Positions 52,840 through 62,050 are shown, counted from the first letter of the stretch. The stretch is DNA of 64,000 nucleotides from Brevibacterium sp. CS2 (GCF_005280295.1 NZ_CP040020.1:1612001-1676000); one strand, 5' to 3'. A program made the numbers and translations. Notes: generated from the letters alone by a model not told the origin.

Positions 52840-54006
52840 GTGTCAGCCAACCCCCCGTCCGCCGAGCCGCCCGTCGACCCGCACGTCGACGATCCGGCCG
52901 TCGCGGAGCCGCGCACCGCGGCCGGCGAGGATCCCACGCGGGGCCCCGCCCTCGGTGCTCCCCAGGACAGTGCTCCCCGGAACGGTGCTCCCCAGGACAT
53001 CGCTTCCCAGGACATCGACGAGCCGCCGGCCGGCACCTCGTTCCTGGCCTACTTCGGCCGCAAGCTCGGGGGAGCCGCGATCAGCATGCTCATGGTGATC
53101 CTCCTCGGCTTCTTCGCGTTCCGGATCCTGCCCGGCGATCCCGTCGCCAAGATCGCCCGCGAACGACCGATGACCGCCGAGCAGGTCGCAGCGCTGCGCG
53201 CCGAGTACGGCCTCGATCAGCCGCTCCTCGTCCAGTTCTGGGACTACCTCACCGGGATCTTCACCGGGGACATGGGGGAGAGCTACGTCTACCAGCAGTC
53301 GGTGAGCTCGCTCATCGCGCAGTACGCCTGGCCCACCCTGCTCCTCACCGGCACCGCGGCGATCATCGCGATCGTGCTCGGCCTGTGGATGGGGCAGCTC
53401 GCCGCCTGGAAGCGCAACTCGCTGTTCGACAAGGCCACCACCGGCACCTCGCTCATCCTGTGGTCGGTGCCGACCTTCTGGCTCGCGCTCATCCTCCTCA
53501 TGGTGTTCGGCGGCACGCTCCAGTGGCTGCCCACCGGCGGCATGGTCTCGCCCGGCGTCGAACCCGGCACCTTCGCCTACGTCATCGACGTCGCCGAGCA
53601 CCTCATCCTCCCGGTCATCACCATGGTCGCGGTGATCTACGCCCAGTACCTCCTCGTCATGCGCGCCTCCCTGCTCGAGGAGATGAGCGCGGACTACCTC
53701 ACCACCGCCCGCGCCAAGGGTCTCAACGAGGACGGCGTGCGCCGCAAGCACGCGGTGCCCAACGCCCTGTTGCCCACCGTCACCCTCGTGTTCATGCACA
53801 TCGGCGGACTCATCGCCGGCGCGGTGACGGTGGAGACCGTGTTCTCCTGGCCGGGGCTGGGCAAGCTCACCTACGAGGCGATCAGCGGCCCCGACCTGCC
53901 GCTCCTGCAGGGCACGTTCGTCGTGTTCTCCGCCGCGATCATCGTGATGAACCTCATCGCCGACCTCCTCTACCGCCAGCTCGATCCCCGCGTCAGGAGG
54001 GCCTGA
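52840..54006 (+). CDS. Oligopeptide ABC transporter permease (DppB/OppB type)
   Basis: An inner-membrane BPD_transp_1 permease of 388 residues. The core starts around residue 68 with SFLAYFGRKLGGAAISMLMVILLGFFAFRILPGDP, the classic DppB opening. The EAA-like coupling loop is DYLTTARAKGLNEDGVRRKHAVPNALLPTVT. The cytoplasmic N-terminal about 67 residues are Pro/Asp/Ala-rich and include four 15-bp repeat units (GAPQDSAPRNGAPQD). The start at GTG 52840 is supported by GGAG 7 bases upstream; a TTG at 52828 is in frame. The next permease starts 2 bases after its stop. Confidence 0.94.
   Translation: MSANPPSAEPPVDPHVDDPAVAEPRTAAGEDPTRGPALGAPQDSAPRNGAPQDIASQDIDEPPAGTSFLAYFGRKLGGAAISMLMVILLGFFAFRILPGDPVAKIARERPMTAEQVAALRAEYGLDQPLLVQFWDYLTGIFTGDMGESYVYQQSVSSLIAQYAWPTLLLTGTAAIIAIVLGLWMGQLAAWKRNSLFDKATTGTSLILWSVPTFWLALILLMVFGGTLQWLPTGGMVSPGVEPGTFAYVIDVAEHLILPVITMVAVIYAQYLLVMRASLLEEMSADYLTTARAKGLNEDGVRRKHAVPNALLPTVTLVFMHIGGLIAGAVTVETVFSWPGLGKLTYEAISGPDLPLLQGTFVVFSAAIIVMNLIADLLYRQLDPRVRRA
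52955..53014. repeat. Four 15-bp tandem units in the DppB-type gene
   Basis: Units at 52955, 52970, 52985 and 53000 with consensus GTGCTCCCCAGGACA; the first and third are identical. Confidence 0.95.
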
Positions 54007-54007
54007 G

Positions 54008-54910
54008 ATGTCCACCGTCCTGTCACCGCGCGCCGTCGCCTTCAACCGCCGCAAGGCCGCCGCCGGACGCGCCTGGAAGATGTTCCTCCAGGACCCGGCC
54101 GGCGTGTTCGGCGCCGTCGTCCTCGTCATCGTGTCGCTCATCGCGATCCTCGCACCCGTCATCGCCGACCGCTCGATGCTCGACGTCACCCAGCAGCTCG
54201 ACCAGCCGCGCTACGCCCCTCCCTCGGCCGAGCACCTGCTCGGCACCGACAACTACGGCCGCGAGCTGTGGGTGCGGATGGTGTGGGGTGCCCGCGTCTC
54301 CCTGCTCGTCGGGCTCGCCGCGACCGCGATGTCGATGATCATCGGCACGATCATGGGCATGGCTGCCGGCCACTTCACCGGGTTCCTCGGCGGCCTCATC
54401 ATGCGCATCATCGACTTCTTCCTCGTGCTGCCCTCGCTGCTGCTCGCGATCGTCCTGTCCTCCGTGCTCGACCGCGGGGTGTGGACGATCGTGCTCGCGA
54501 TCGGCATCACCTCGTGGGCGGGCACCGCGCGCGTCGTGCGTGCCCAGACCCTGTCCGCGGAGTCGCGCCTCTACATCGAGCGCGCCCGCGTGCTCGGCGC
54601 CGGACACTGGCACATCATCGTCAAGCACCTGTTCCCGGCCGTGCTCCCGCTCGTCATGGCGAACACCACGCTCACCGTCGGGACCGCGATCATCGCCGAA
54701 TCGACCCTGGCGTTCCTCGGCCTGGGCGACACCACCCAGCAGTCCTGGGGCACGATCCTCAAGAACGCGATGGACGTGTCCGCTGCGACGAGCGGCTACT
54801 GGTGGTACATCCTCACCCCGGGCGTCGCGATCGTCATCGTGGTGCTCGCCTTCACCCTCGTCGGCCGTGCCTTCGAGTCGATCGCCAACCCGACCCTGAG
54901 GAGCCGCTGA
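54008..54910 (+). CDS. Oligopeptide ABC transporter permease (DppC/OppC type)
   Basis: The second permease, 300 residues. The N-terminal OppC_N segment and first helix (DPAGVFGAVVLVIVSLIAILAPVIAD) are followed by the loop APPSAEHLLGTDNYGRELWVRMVWGARVSLLVGL, diagnostic for DppC. The coupling loop is YIERARVLGAGHWHIIVKHLFPAVLPLVMANTTL, and GDTTQQSWGTILKNA is the family end motif. The start is at ATG 54008, and its stop overlaps the ATPase gene by one base. Confidence 0.95.
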   Translation: MSTVLSPRAVAFNRRKAAAGRAWKMFLQDPAGVFGAVVLVIVSLIAILAPVIADRSMLDVTQQLDQPRYAPPSAEHLLGTDNYGRELWVRMVWGARVSLLVGLAATAMSMIIGTIMGMAAGHFTGFLGGLIMRIIDFFLVLPSLLLAIVLSSVLDRGVWTIVLAIGITSWAGTARVVRAQTLSAESRLYIERARVLGAGHWHIIVKHLFPAVLPLVMANTTLTVGTAIIAESTLAFLGLGDTTQQSWGTILKNAMDVSAATSGYWWYILTPGVAIVIVVLAFTLVGRAFESIANPTLRSR

Positions 54911-56709
54911 TGCAGGAGATCGTCTTCGACGACGTCACGATCCGCTATTCCTCGAACACCCGGCGCGGCGAGATCGCCGCGGTGCGCGGCGTGTCGCTCA
55001 CCGTGCCTGCCGGCGGCACGCTCGGGATCGCCGGGGAATCCGGGTCCGGGAAGTCCACGCTCATCCTCAGCCTGCTCCGGCTGCTCCCGTCGAACGCGAC
55101 GCTCACCGGGACGGTGCTCGTCGGCGGCCGGGACCTCGGCGAGCTCAACTTCGGTGAGCTGCGCGCCCTGCGCTGGTCGGACGCCTCGATCGTGTTCCAG
55201 GGGGCGCTCCACTCCCTCAACCCGGTGCGCACCGTGGGCCGGCAGATCCTCGAGGCGCTCGAGCTCCACGTCAAGGACGGCTGGCGCACGAAGGAGGAGC
55301 GCACGGCCCGGATGCACGAGCTCCTCGCGCAGGTCGACCTCAGTGCCGACAAAGCCAAGGCGTACCCGCACGAGCTGTCCGGCGGGCAGAAGCAGCGGGT
55401 GATGATCGCGATGGCGCTCGCCTGCGAGCCGCACGTCATCATCGCCGACGAGCCCACCACCGCACTCGACGTCATCGTCCAGCGGCAGGTCCTCCAGGTG
55501 CTCCAGCGGCTCGTCGCCGACCGCGGGATCACGCTCCTCATGATCTCCCACGACCTCTCCGTGCTCGCCGAGGTGTGCGAGCGCCTGGCGATCATGAAGG
55601 ACGGGGAGATCGTCGAGATCGGCGACTCCGCGGTCGTCTGCGCCGACCCCGAGGAGGCCTACACCCGGCAGCTCGCCGAGGCGTTCCCGACGATCGGCGA
55701 CCGGCACTCGCGGCTCAACCCGGTCACCCGCAACCCGGCTCGGATCGCCCCCGCCGCCGGGACGGGAACGGCCGGAGCCGAGGCGAGTGCCGGTGCCGGA
55801 TCAGGGGCGGGAGCCGGTGCCGAGGCCGGAACCGGTGCCGAGGCCGACACGGGATCCGCTGCCGAGGTCGGGGCCTCACCCGGCACGGCCGCCGGTGCGG
55901 GCGCCGCAGAGTTCACCATGACCGACGAGGTCGTGCTCGAGGCGAAGAACCTCAATGTCTCCTTCTCCGCCCGCGGCCGCCACGTGCGCGCGGTGCGCGA
56001 CGTCGACCTCGCCCTCCACCGCGGTGAGATCCTCGCCGTCGTCGGCCAGTCCGGCTGCGGGAAGACGACGCTCGCCCGCAGCCTGCTCGGCCTCCAGGAG
56101 ACCGACCCCGGTTCGGAGATCCGGTTCCGCGGGAAGCCGCTGAGCCGCCGGCCCAAGGACCTGCGCGCCTTCCGCAAGGAGGTGCAGATGATCCTCCAGG
56201 ACCCGTCCGGCTCGCTCAACCCCAAGCTCAGCGTCTACGAGTCCGTCGCCGAGGGCCTGCGCGTGCAGCACTTCACCGGCGACGAGCGCGCCCGCGTCAT
56301 CGAAGCGCTGACGAACACGGAGATGACCCCGGCGGAGGACTACCTCGAGTCGATCCCGCAGGAGCTCTCCGGCGGCCAGCGGCAGCGCGTCGTCATCGCC
56401 GGGGCACTCGCCCTCGACCCCGAGGTGCTCATCGCCGACGAGCCCGTGGCGAGCCTCGACGCGTCCGTGCGCGGGGAGATCCTGTCGCTCATCCTCGAGC
56501 TGCGCCGCCGGCTCGGGCTCACCGCGCTTGTCATCACCCACGACCTCGGGCTGGCGTGGAACATCGCCGACACCGTCGCCGTGATGTACGAGGGGCGGAT
56601 CGTCGAGCGCGGACCGGTCGAGGACGTCCTCCTCGACCCCCAGCACGAATACACGCGCACGCTGCTCGGCGCGGTCCCGAGCTTCCGGCTCGACCGGGTG
56701 AGCGAGTGA
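54910..56709 (+). CDS. Oligopeptide ABC transporter ATPase, fused DppD-DppF
   Basis: Two ABC domains in one 599-residue chain energise the peptide importer. Domain 1 has GESGSGKST, LSGGQKQRVMIAMALA and VIIADEPTTALD. Domain 2 has GQSGCGKTT, LSGGQRQRVVIAGALA and VLIADEPVASLD. Both are therefore catalytically complete, unlike the asymmetric nucleoside ATPase in this window. The DppD-specific oligopeptide extension with cysteine cluster is reduced. The linker (about 275-338) is almost pure Gly/Ala/Glu/Thr (GAGSGAGAGAEAGTG-like) and partly 18-bp repeat-derived. Translation is coupled to dppC by a 1-base overlap. Confidence 0.94.
   Translation: MQEIVFDDVTIRYSSNTRRGEIAAVRGVSLTVPAGGTLGIAGESGSGKSTLILSLLRLLPSNATLTGTVLVGGRDLGELNFGELRALRWSDASIVFQGALHSLNPVRTVGRQILEALELHVKDGWRTKEERTARMHELLAQVDLSADKAKAYPHELSGGQKQRVMIAMALACEPHVIIADEPTTALDVIVQRQVLQVLQRLVADRGITLLMISHDLSVLAEVCERLAIMKDGEIVEIGDSAVVCADPEEAYTRQLAEAFPTIGDRHSRLNPVTRNPARIAPAAGTGTAGAEASAGAGSGAGAGAEAGTGAEADTGSAAEVGASPGTAAGAGAAEFTMTDEVVLEAKNLNVSFSARGRHVRAVRDVDLALHRGEILAVVGQSGCGKTTLARSLLGLQETDPGSEIRFRGKPLSRRPKDLRAFRKEVQMILQDPSGSLNPKLSVYESVAEGLRVQHFTGDERARVIEALTNTEMTPAEDYLESIPQELSGGQRQRVVIAGALALDPEVLIADEPVASLDASVRGEILSLILELRRRLGLTALVITHDLGLAWNIADTVAVMYEGRIVERGPVEDVLLDPQHEYTRTLLGAVPSFRLDRVSE
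55810..55845. repeat. Two 18-bp units in the fused ATPase linker
   Basis: GGAGCCGGTGCCGAGGCC at 55810 and GGAACCGGTGCCGAGGCC at 55828, within a longer Gly/Ala-rich degenerate stretch. Confidence 0.88.
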
Positions 56710-56722
56710 ACGGGGGCACCGT

Positions 56723-57712
56723 ATGAATCGCACCGCCGCCGAGGCGTACCTCGATTCCCCGCCGCTCGTCCCCGGGGACCGGGTGCACCTCATCGCGGCA
56801 TCGAGCCCGACGGACGCGGCCGGTTTCGACCACGCCCTCGCGACCCTCGAGGGCTGGGGCCTCGAGGTGGTGGTCGGTGAGCACGTCCGGGCCGTCCACC
56901 CCGAGCTACCGTACCTCGCCGGCACCGACGAGCAGCGCCGCGCCGACCTCGAGGCCGCCTGGTGCGACCCGCGCACCTCAGCCGTCATCGCCCTGCGCGG
57001 CGGCTACGGGGCGATGCGTCTGCTCGACGGCCTCGACTTCTCCCGCCTCGCCGCCCACGCGACCCGGCCCGACGGCCGACCCAAGCTGCTCGCCGGGTCC
57101 TCCGACGTCACGGCGCTGCACCAGGCATGGGCGCACCATCTGCGGGTGCCCACCCTGTTCTGCCCGATGGTCGGCAACGCGGTGTTCCGCACCTCCACGA
57201 GGATCGCCGCCGACGTCCGCTCCTGGCTGTTCGAGCCATGGCGCGGTCGTTCCATCGCCGGGCCCGAGGCGCGCACCCTCATCCCGGCACCCGACGGCGC
57301 GCCCGTGCCCGGCCGGATCACCGGCGGCAACCTCAGCCTGCTCGCCGCCTCGCTCGGCGCGCCGGAGAACCCGCTGCCCGTGGCGTCCGGGACCGGCATC
57401 GTGCTCCTCGAGGACGTCGACGAGACGCCCGCCCGCCTCGACAACCTCCTCCTCCAGCTCGTCCGCAGCGGTTGGACGGACGGGGCCCGGGCGGTCGCGC
57501 TCGGCTCCTGGGAGGACTGCGGGTCGGTCGCGCAGATCGAGGCGCTCGTGCACGAGGTGCTCGGCCCCCTCGGCATCCCGGTGGTGTGGGAGCTCGGCTT
57601 CGGCCACGCCGAGGATGCGCTGAGCGTGCCGCTCGGCGTCGCCGCCGCCCTCCACGCCCCGGCCGGCGGCGCACCCGCCCTCACCCTCATCGATCCGAAG
57701 GAGACCCCATGA
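56723..57712 (+). CDS. S66-family LD-carboxypeptidase (LdcA/MccF-like)
   Basis: A cytoplasmic serine peptidase of family S66. LdcA members cut the L,D bond of murein tetrapeptides, and MccF members cut acyl-sulfamoyl or peptide-nucleotide adducts. 329 residues. The nucleophile serine is in LLAGSSDVTALHQA; the N-terminal GDRVHLIAASSP and ALRGGYGAMRLLDGLD are family marks. The later Glu (VLLEDVDETPARLDNLL) and His (GFGHAEDALSVPLGVAA) complete the Ser-Glu-His triad. It follows the peptide transporter by 13 bases and overlaps the beta-lactamase-like gene by 4. In this context, processing imported wall peptides is the likely job; immunity to a peptide antibiotic is an alternative. Confidence 0.9.
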   Translation: MNRTAAEAYLDSPPLVPGDRVHLIAASSPTDAAGFDHALATLEGWGLEVVVGEHVRAVHPELPYLAGTDEQRRADLEAAWCDPRTSAVIALRGGYGAMRLLDGLDFSRLAAHATRPDGRPKLLAGSSDVTALHQAWAHHLRVPTLFCPMVGNAVFRTSTRIAADVRSWLFEPWRGRSIAGPEARTLIPAPDGAPVPGRITGGNLSLLAASLGAPENPLPVASGTGIVLLEDVDETPARLDNLLLQLVRSGWTDGARAVALGSWEDCGSVAQIEALVHEVLGPLGIPVVWELGFGHAEDALSVPLGVAAALHAPAGGAPALTLIDPKETP

Positions 57713-58650
57713 CCGCAGACCGGCAGCCGGACCGCACTCCCGAGAACCCCACCCCCGGAATCCCTGCCCGCGCGCTCCCGGACGTCGACTTCGGCGCACT
57801 GCCCGGGGTCGAGTTCTCCGCGCTCGCCTATGACGTCGACACCGGGACCACGCTGTTCTCGCACGCCCCCGAGCGCGTGCTGTCGACGGCGAGCATCGCG
57901 AAGATCTTCCTCCTCCACGCGACCCTGCGGATGGTCGACCGCGGCGAGCTGTCCCTCGACGAACGGCTCCGTCGCCGCCCCTCGGAGCGGGTCGACGAAT
58001 CCGGGCTCTGGTACCTGCTCCAGCAGGACTCCCTGAGCGTGTTCGACATCGGGATGCTCATCGGTGCATTCAGCGACAACTTCGGCACGAACGTGCTCCT
58101 GCGTCGCGTCGGCCTCGACCGGGTCGCTGCGAGCGCCGCCGAGCTCGGGTACACCGACTCCGCCCTCCACGACTTCCTCCGCTGGCCCCGCCCCGCCGGC
58201 GCCCCGTCCCGGCTGTCGAGCGGCACCGCCGCGGAGATCGCCGACTTCATGGCCCGGCTCGCCCGCGACGAGCTGTTCGACGCCGCCCACTCGGAAGTGC
58301 TGCGCCGCTGGCTCGGGGCCGGCGCGGACACCTCGATGGTCGCCTCGGCCTTCGAACCCGACCCGCTGGCGCACTACTACTACACGCGCGGATCCTGGGT
58401 GTGGAACAAGACCGGCACGGATTCCACCGTCCGCTGCGACGCCGGTGTTGCGATGACGCGGGAATCCCGTGTGGCCTACGCGGTGTTCGCCAACTGGGAG
58501 CCCGACACCGACCGGGTGCTCGAGGTCATGCCGCTGATGCGCCGCGCCGGTGAGATCATCGGAGCGTACCTGCAGCCGGAGATCTACGGGCGCGCGGCGG
58601 ACGCTGCGAGTGGTCCCGAGGACCCGCACCGCACCCCGACGGAGGACTGA
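57709..58650 (+). CDS. Class A beta-lactamase-like serine hydrolase
   Basis: A 313-residue protein with the penicillin-recognising fold. The three catalytic motifs are in order: SIAK (SxxK, nucleophile Ser about 67), SDN in GAFSDNFGTNVLL, and KTG in VWNKTGTDS. There is no signal peptide or lipobox, so the enzyme appears cytoplasmic, which argues against drug resistance and for a peptidase or amidase acting on imported or recycled peptides. No clear omega-loop Glu166 motif (ExxLN) was seen. The ATG overlaps the S66 gene stop, and M19 dipeptidase follows 1 base after its stop. The exact substrate is unknown. Confidence 0.85.
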   Translation: MTADRQPDRTPENPTPGIPARALPDVDFGALPGVEFSALAYDVDTGTTLFSHAPERVLSTASIAKIFLLHATLRMVDRGELSLDERLRRRPSERVDESGLWYLLQQDSLSVFDIGMLIGAFSDNFGTNVLLRRVGLDRVAASAAELGYTDSALHDFLRWPRPAGAPSRLSSGTAAEIADFMARLARDELFDAAHSEVLRRWLGAGADTSMVASAFEPDPLAHYYYTRGSWVWNKTGTDSTVRCDAGVAMTRESRVAYAVFANWEPDTDRVLEVMPLMRRAGEIIGAYLQPEIYGRAADAASGPEDPHRTPTED

Positions 58651-58651
58651 C

Positions 58652-59677
58652 ATGATCGACGTGTTCGACGGCCACAACGACCTGCCCTGGCACCTGCGGG
58701 AGACGCGCGGGGGCTCCGTCGCAGACCTCCACGACGCCGCGGTCTCGCCCTTCACCACGCTCGGGCAGCTCCACGACGGCGGGGTGAGCGCCCAGTTCTG
58801 GTCGGTCTACGTCCACAGCTCGATCACCGGGCCGGCCGCGGTGCGCGCCACGCTCGAGCAGATCGACCTCGTGCACCGGATGGTCGACGCCTACCCGGAC
58901 GACCTCGTCTGGGCCCCGACCGCCGCGCAGATCCGCGCGGCGACCGGCACCGGGCGGGTCGCCTCGCTGCTCGGCGTCGAGGGCGGGCAGCAGATCGACG
59001 AATCCCTGTCCGTGCTGCGGATGTACGCCCGGCTCGGCGTGCGCTACATGACCCTGACGTGGTCGACGACCCACAGCTGGGCGGACTCCGCCACGGACGA
59101 GGCGCGCCACGGCGGGCTCACCGCCTTCGGCCGGGAGGTCGTGGCAGAGATGAACCGGATCGGGATGATCGTCGACCTCTCGCACGTCGCCCCGAGCGTC
59201 ATGCACCAGGCGCTCGACATCAGCGAGCTGCCCGTGATCTTCAGCCACTCGTGCGCCTTCGAGCTCAACCCGCACCCGCGCAACATCCCCGCCGACGTCC
59301 TCGACCGGCTGCCCGCCAACGGGGGAGTCGCGATGGTGACGTTCGTCCCCTCCTTCGTCACCGACGCCCGCCGCCGGTGGGTCGAGGCCGGCGAGGTGGG
59401 GGAGCCGCCGGAGGTGACGCCGGCCGATGTCGCCGACCACTGCGACCGGATGCGCGAGCGCGTCGGCATCGACCACGTGGGTCTCGGCGGCGACCTCTGC
59501 GGCACCGACACGATGCCCACCGGGCTCGACGACGCCTCGACGTACCCGGCGCTGCTGACCGAGCTCGCCGGTCGCGGCTGGAGCGAGGCCGACCTCCGGA
59601 AGCTCGGGTCCGAGAACGTGCTGCGCGCGCTCGAGGCCCACGACGACCGCCACCGCGCCACCACCGCCGCCCATTGA
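58652..59677 (+). CDS. Membrane dipeptidase family (M19) peptidase
   Basis: A zinc-dependent dipeptidase of the amidohydrolase fold, 341 residues. FDGHNDLPWHLR carries the first metal ligands (HxD). GVEGGQQIDESLSVLRMYARLGVRYMTLTW holds the bridging Glu. VDLSHVAP and IFSHSCAFEL supply the His ligands, and DHVGLGGDLCG the late Asp. M19 enzymes cleave dipeptides, including those with a D-amino acid at the C-side, which fits murein-derived peptides. GGAGGA lies about 5-6 bases before ATG 58652. No signal peptide. It belongs to the same run of genes as the transporter and the S66 and beta-lactamase-like enzymes. Confidence 0.92.
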   Translation: MIDVFDGHNDLPWHLRETRGGSVADLHDAAVSPFTTLGQLHDGGVSAQFWSVYVHSSITGPAAVRATLEQIDLVHRMVDAYPDDLVWAPTAAQIRAATGTGRVASLLGVEGGQQIDESLSVLRMYARLGVRYMTLTWSTTHSWADSATDEARHGGLTAFGREVVAEMNRIGMIVDLSHVAPSVMHQALDISELPVIFSHSCAFELNPHPRNIPADVLDRLPANGGVAMVTFVPSFVTDARRRWVEAGEVGEPPEVTPADVADHCDRMRERVGIDHVGLGGDLCGTDTMPTGLDDASTYPALLTELAGRGWSEADLRKLGSENVLRALEAHDDRHRATTAAH

Positions 59678-59700
59678 GAGCCGGGTCCGGTACTCCGCTC

Positions 59701-59775
59701 CTCGACACCCTGCACCTCGAGATCCTGCACCTCGAGATCCTGCACCTCGAAATCCTGTACTGCGAAACCCTGCTC
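59701..59775. repeat. Five 15-bp tandem units between the M19 and amidotransferase genes
   Basis: Units at 59701, 59716, 59731, 59746 and 59761 with consensus CTCGAGATCCTGCAC; the second and third are identical. Intergenic, yet with the same 15-bp period as the in-gene arrays. Confidence 0.95.
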
Positions 59776-59801
59776 CTCGACCGAAAGGCACCGTCCTCCC
59801 C

Positions 59802-60533
59802 ATGCCCCGCGTCCTCCTCATCGTCAACGACATCGAGTCCGGCCCCCGGCGCCTCACGCAGTGGCTCATCGACGAGCACCTCGACATCGATGTGCGCGTC
59901 GGAGCCGCCGGCACGATCCCCGAACCCGAGGCGCTGGGCGACTACGACGGCCTCATCATGCTCGGCGGCGGGTACATGCCCGACGACACCACCGGGGCGC
60001 CGTGGCTGGCGCGCGAGGCCGAGCTCGTGCGCCGGGCGCTCGAGACAGGGATGCCGCAGCTGGGGATCTGCCTCGGCGGGCAGCTCATCGCGCACGTCGG
60101 CGGCGGTGCGGTTGCAGCGAACTCCGGAGCCCCGGAGAAGGGCTCGACACCGATCACCCTGACCGAGGCCGCGGCCGCCGACCCGTTGTTCGGCGGCCTG
60201 CGGACGGAGACGGCCTTCATCGAGAGCCACGTCGACCGGATCACCCGGCTGCCCGAGGACGCGGTGCTGCTCGCGCGCAGCGAGGCCTGCGAGCTCCAGG
60301 CGTTCCGGCTGGGCGAGGCGGCGTGGGGCCTGCAGTTCCACCCCGAGGCCGGCCCGGAGAACGTCCGGAGCTGGAATGCCGACGAGCTCGCCGCGCTCGG
60401 CTTCGACAAGGAGGAGCTCATCGCCGCGGCCGACGCCGCGCAGCCGACGACCGAGGTCGACGCGCGCGCGATGATCGCCGGCTTCGCCTCCCTGCTGCGC
60501 CACCCTGAGACCTCGATATCCGAAGGTTCCTGA
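59802..60533 (+). CDS. Class I glutamine amidotransferase-like protein
   Basis: A GATase1-fold protein of 243 residues. The nucleophile elbow is GICLGGQLIAH (Cys about 90), and the partner His and Glu are in LQFHPEAGPENV. Such stand-alone proteins include gamma-glutamyl hydrolases and GMP synthase-like amidases. The start is ATG 59802. It is separated from the dipeptidase by 124 bases, mostly a 15-bp array, so it may or may not share the transcript. A role in splitting a gamma-glutamyl or amide bond of salvaged peptides would fit its neighbours but is inferred. Confidence 0.88.
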   Translation: MPRVLLIVNDIESGPRRLTQWLIDEHLDIDVRVGAAGTIPEPEALGDYDGLIMLGGGYMPDDTTGAPWLAREAELVRRALETGMPQLGICLGGQLIAHVGGGAVAANSGAPEKGSTPITLTEAAAADPLFGGLRTETAFIESHVDRITRLPEDAVLLARSEACELQAFRLGEAAWGLQFHPEAGPENVRSWNADELAALGFDKEELIAAADAAQPTTEVDARAMIAGFASLLRHPETSISEGS

Positions 60534-60598
60534 GAGCGGATCCGCAGGAGTTCGCAACCTCGGCCGTACACCGGCGACCCATCGGGGTGAGGCCCGGG

Positions 60599-62050
60599 TC
60601 AGCGGGCGATGCGCTCCCGCCAGGCGGCGAGCACCTCGGGCGAGGTGGGCTTCGAGACGAGCGAGCCGACGACGTAGGCGACCGCGGAGGCGAGCAGACC
60701 GAGGTAGATCGCCGGGTTCGCGAAGATGTTCATGGTGGCCATGATGATGATCGTGGTGAGCGAGCCGACGATCATCCCGGCGAGCACCCCGGTGATCGTG
60801 CCGCGCTTCCACACGAGCCCGCCGAGGATCGGCACGAACAGGCCGCACACGAGCAGGTTGTAGGCGACCGTGAGGGCTTCGACGACGCTCGGCATGAGGC
60901 AGGCGAGGATCACCGAGAGGATGCCGAGGCCGAGCAGGTAGAGGCGGGAGTCGCGGACCTCGTCGCCGGTCTCCTTGACGAGGTTCTGCGCCAGCGCGCT
61001 GCCGAGGCGTGAGCGCGGGACGCCGCGATCGGCGAGCACGGGCTCGACGACGTCCTGCCGGAACACCGTCGAGGCGGCGAGCAGCGCGCCCGAGGACGTC
61101 GACATCACCGCCGACAGCGCGGCGGCGAGGACGAGGCCGGCGAGCACCGGGGTCATGGAGGAGTCGACGACGGCGACGAACACGTCGTCGCTGACCTCGA
61201 TGCCGGGCACGATGACCTGGGCCGCGGTGCCGACGAGCGCGCCGGCGACGGCGTAGAACAAGCAGTAGATGCCGGCCGACAGGCCGCCCCAGCGGGCGAC
61301 GCCGGGGGCCCGCGCGGTGAACACGCGCTGCCAGATGTCCTGCCCGATGAGCAGCCCGAGCGTGTAGATGAGGAAGTACGTGAGGATCGACTCCGGACCG
61401 ATCGCCACCGGATCGAACGCGCTCGGGCCGAGCTCGTCGGCGATCGTCCCGAAGCCCCCGGCCTCGGTGATGACGAGGGGCAGGAGGATGAGGAAGATGC
61501 CGATGGTCTGGATGATGAACTGGACGAAATCGGTCAGGGTGATCGACCACATGCCGCCGAGCATCGAGTAGATGATGACGACGGAGCCGCCGAGCAGGAT
61601 CGCCGGCACCCGGTCGATGCCGAGCAGCGCGTGGAAGATCGTGCCGTAGGCGACCGTCGAGGTCGTCGAGATCATCAGGCCGTAGGCGGTCATGATGAGA
61701 CCGGACACCAGGCGCGAGCCGGAGCCGTAGCGCAGCCCGAGCATCTGCGAGACCGTGTAGATCTCGAGGCGCTGGATCTTCGGGGCGAACAGCAGCGACA
61801 GGAGCACGATGCCCAGGCCGATGCAGAACACGAGCCACATGCCCGACAGCCCGTACTCGTAGCCCAGGCCCACGCCGCCGACGGTCGAGGCGCCGCCGAG
61901 CACGACCGCGGCCATGGTGCCGGTGAACAGCACGGGGCCGAGGCGCCGGCCGGCGACCAGGTAGTCCTCCTGGTTCTTGGCGCGCATCCGCCCCCAGAAC
62001 CCGAAGGCGATCATGGCGGCCAGGTACAGCAGGACGATAGCGACGTCCAT
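60599..62050 (-). CDS. Sodium:solute symporter (SSS family)
   Basis: A membrane transporter of the SSS family with about 13 helices, 483 residues. It starts MDVAIVLLYLAAMIAFGFWGRMRAKNQEDYLVAGRRLGPVLFTGTMAAVVLGGASTVGGVGLGYEYGLSG, the typical first two helices and sodium-site region. Later DIWQRVFTARAPGVARWGGL is the conserved helix 7 loop. A GAGGAG site 6 bases before ATG 62050 fixes the start; the open frame upstream is not coding. The substrate is unknown (relatives move proline, pantothenate, acetate or other organic ions). It lies 133 bases downstream of the ThDP enzyme gene on the same strand and may import that enzyme's substrate. It converges with the amidotransferase gene. Confidence 0.92.
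   Translation of the reverse strand: MDVAIVLLYLAAMIAFGFWGRMRAKNQEDYLVAGRRLGPVLFTGTMAAVVLGGASTVGGVGLGYEYGLSGMWLVFCIGLGIVLLSLLFAPKIQRLEIYTVSQMLGLRYGSGSRLVSGLIMTAYGLMISTTSTVAYGTIFHALLGIDRVPAILLGGSVVIIYSMLGGMWSITLTDFVQFIIQTIGIFLILLPLVITEAGGFGTIADELGPSAFDPVAIGPESILTYFLIYTLGLLIGQDIWQRVFTARAPGVARWGGLSAGIYCLFYAVAGALVGTAAQVIVPGIEVSDDVFVAVVDSSMTPVLAGLVLAAALSAVMSTSSGALLAASTVFRQDVVEPVLADRGVPRSRLGSALAQNLVKETGDEVRDSRLYLLGLGILSVILACLMPSVVEALTVAYNLLVCGLFVPILGGLVWKRGTITGVLAGMIVGSLTTIIIMATMNIFANPAIYLGLLASAVAYVVGSLVSKPTSPEVLAAWRERIAR

Noticed and set aside
57709-58650. A beta-lactam resistance gene
   Set aside because: No export signal is visible, no ExxLN omega-loop motif was seen, and the gene lies in a peptide-handling operon. 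A peptidase or amidase role is more plausible.
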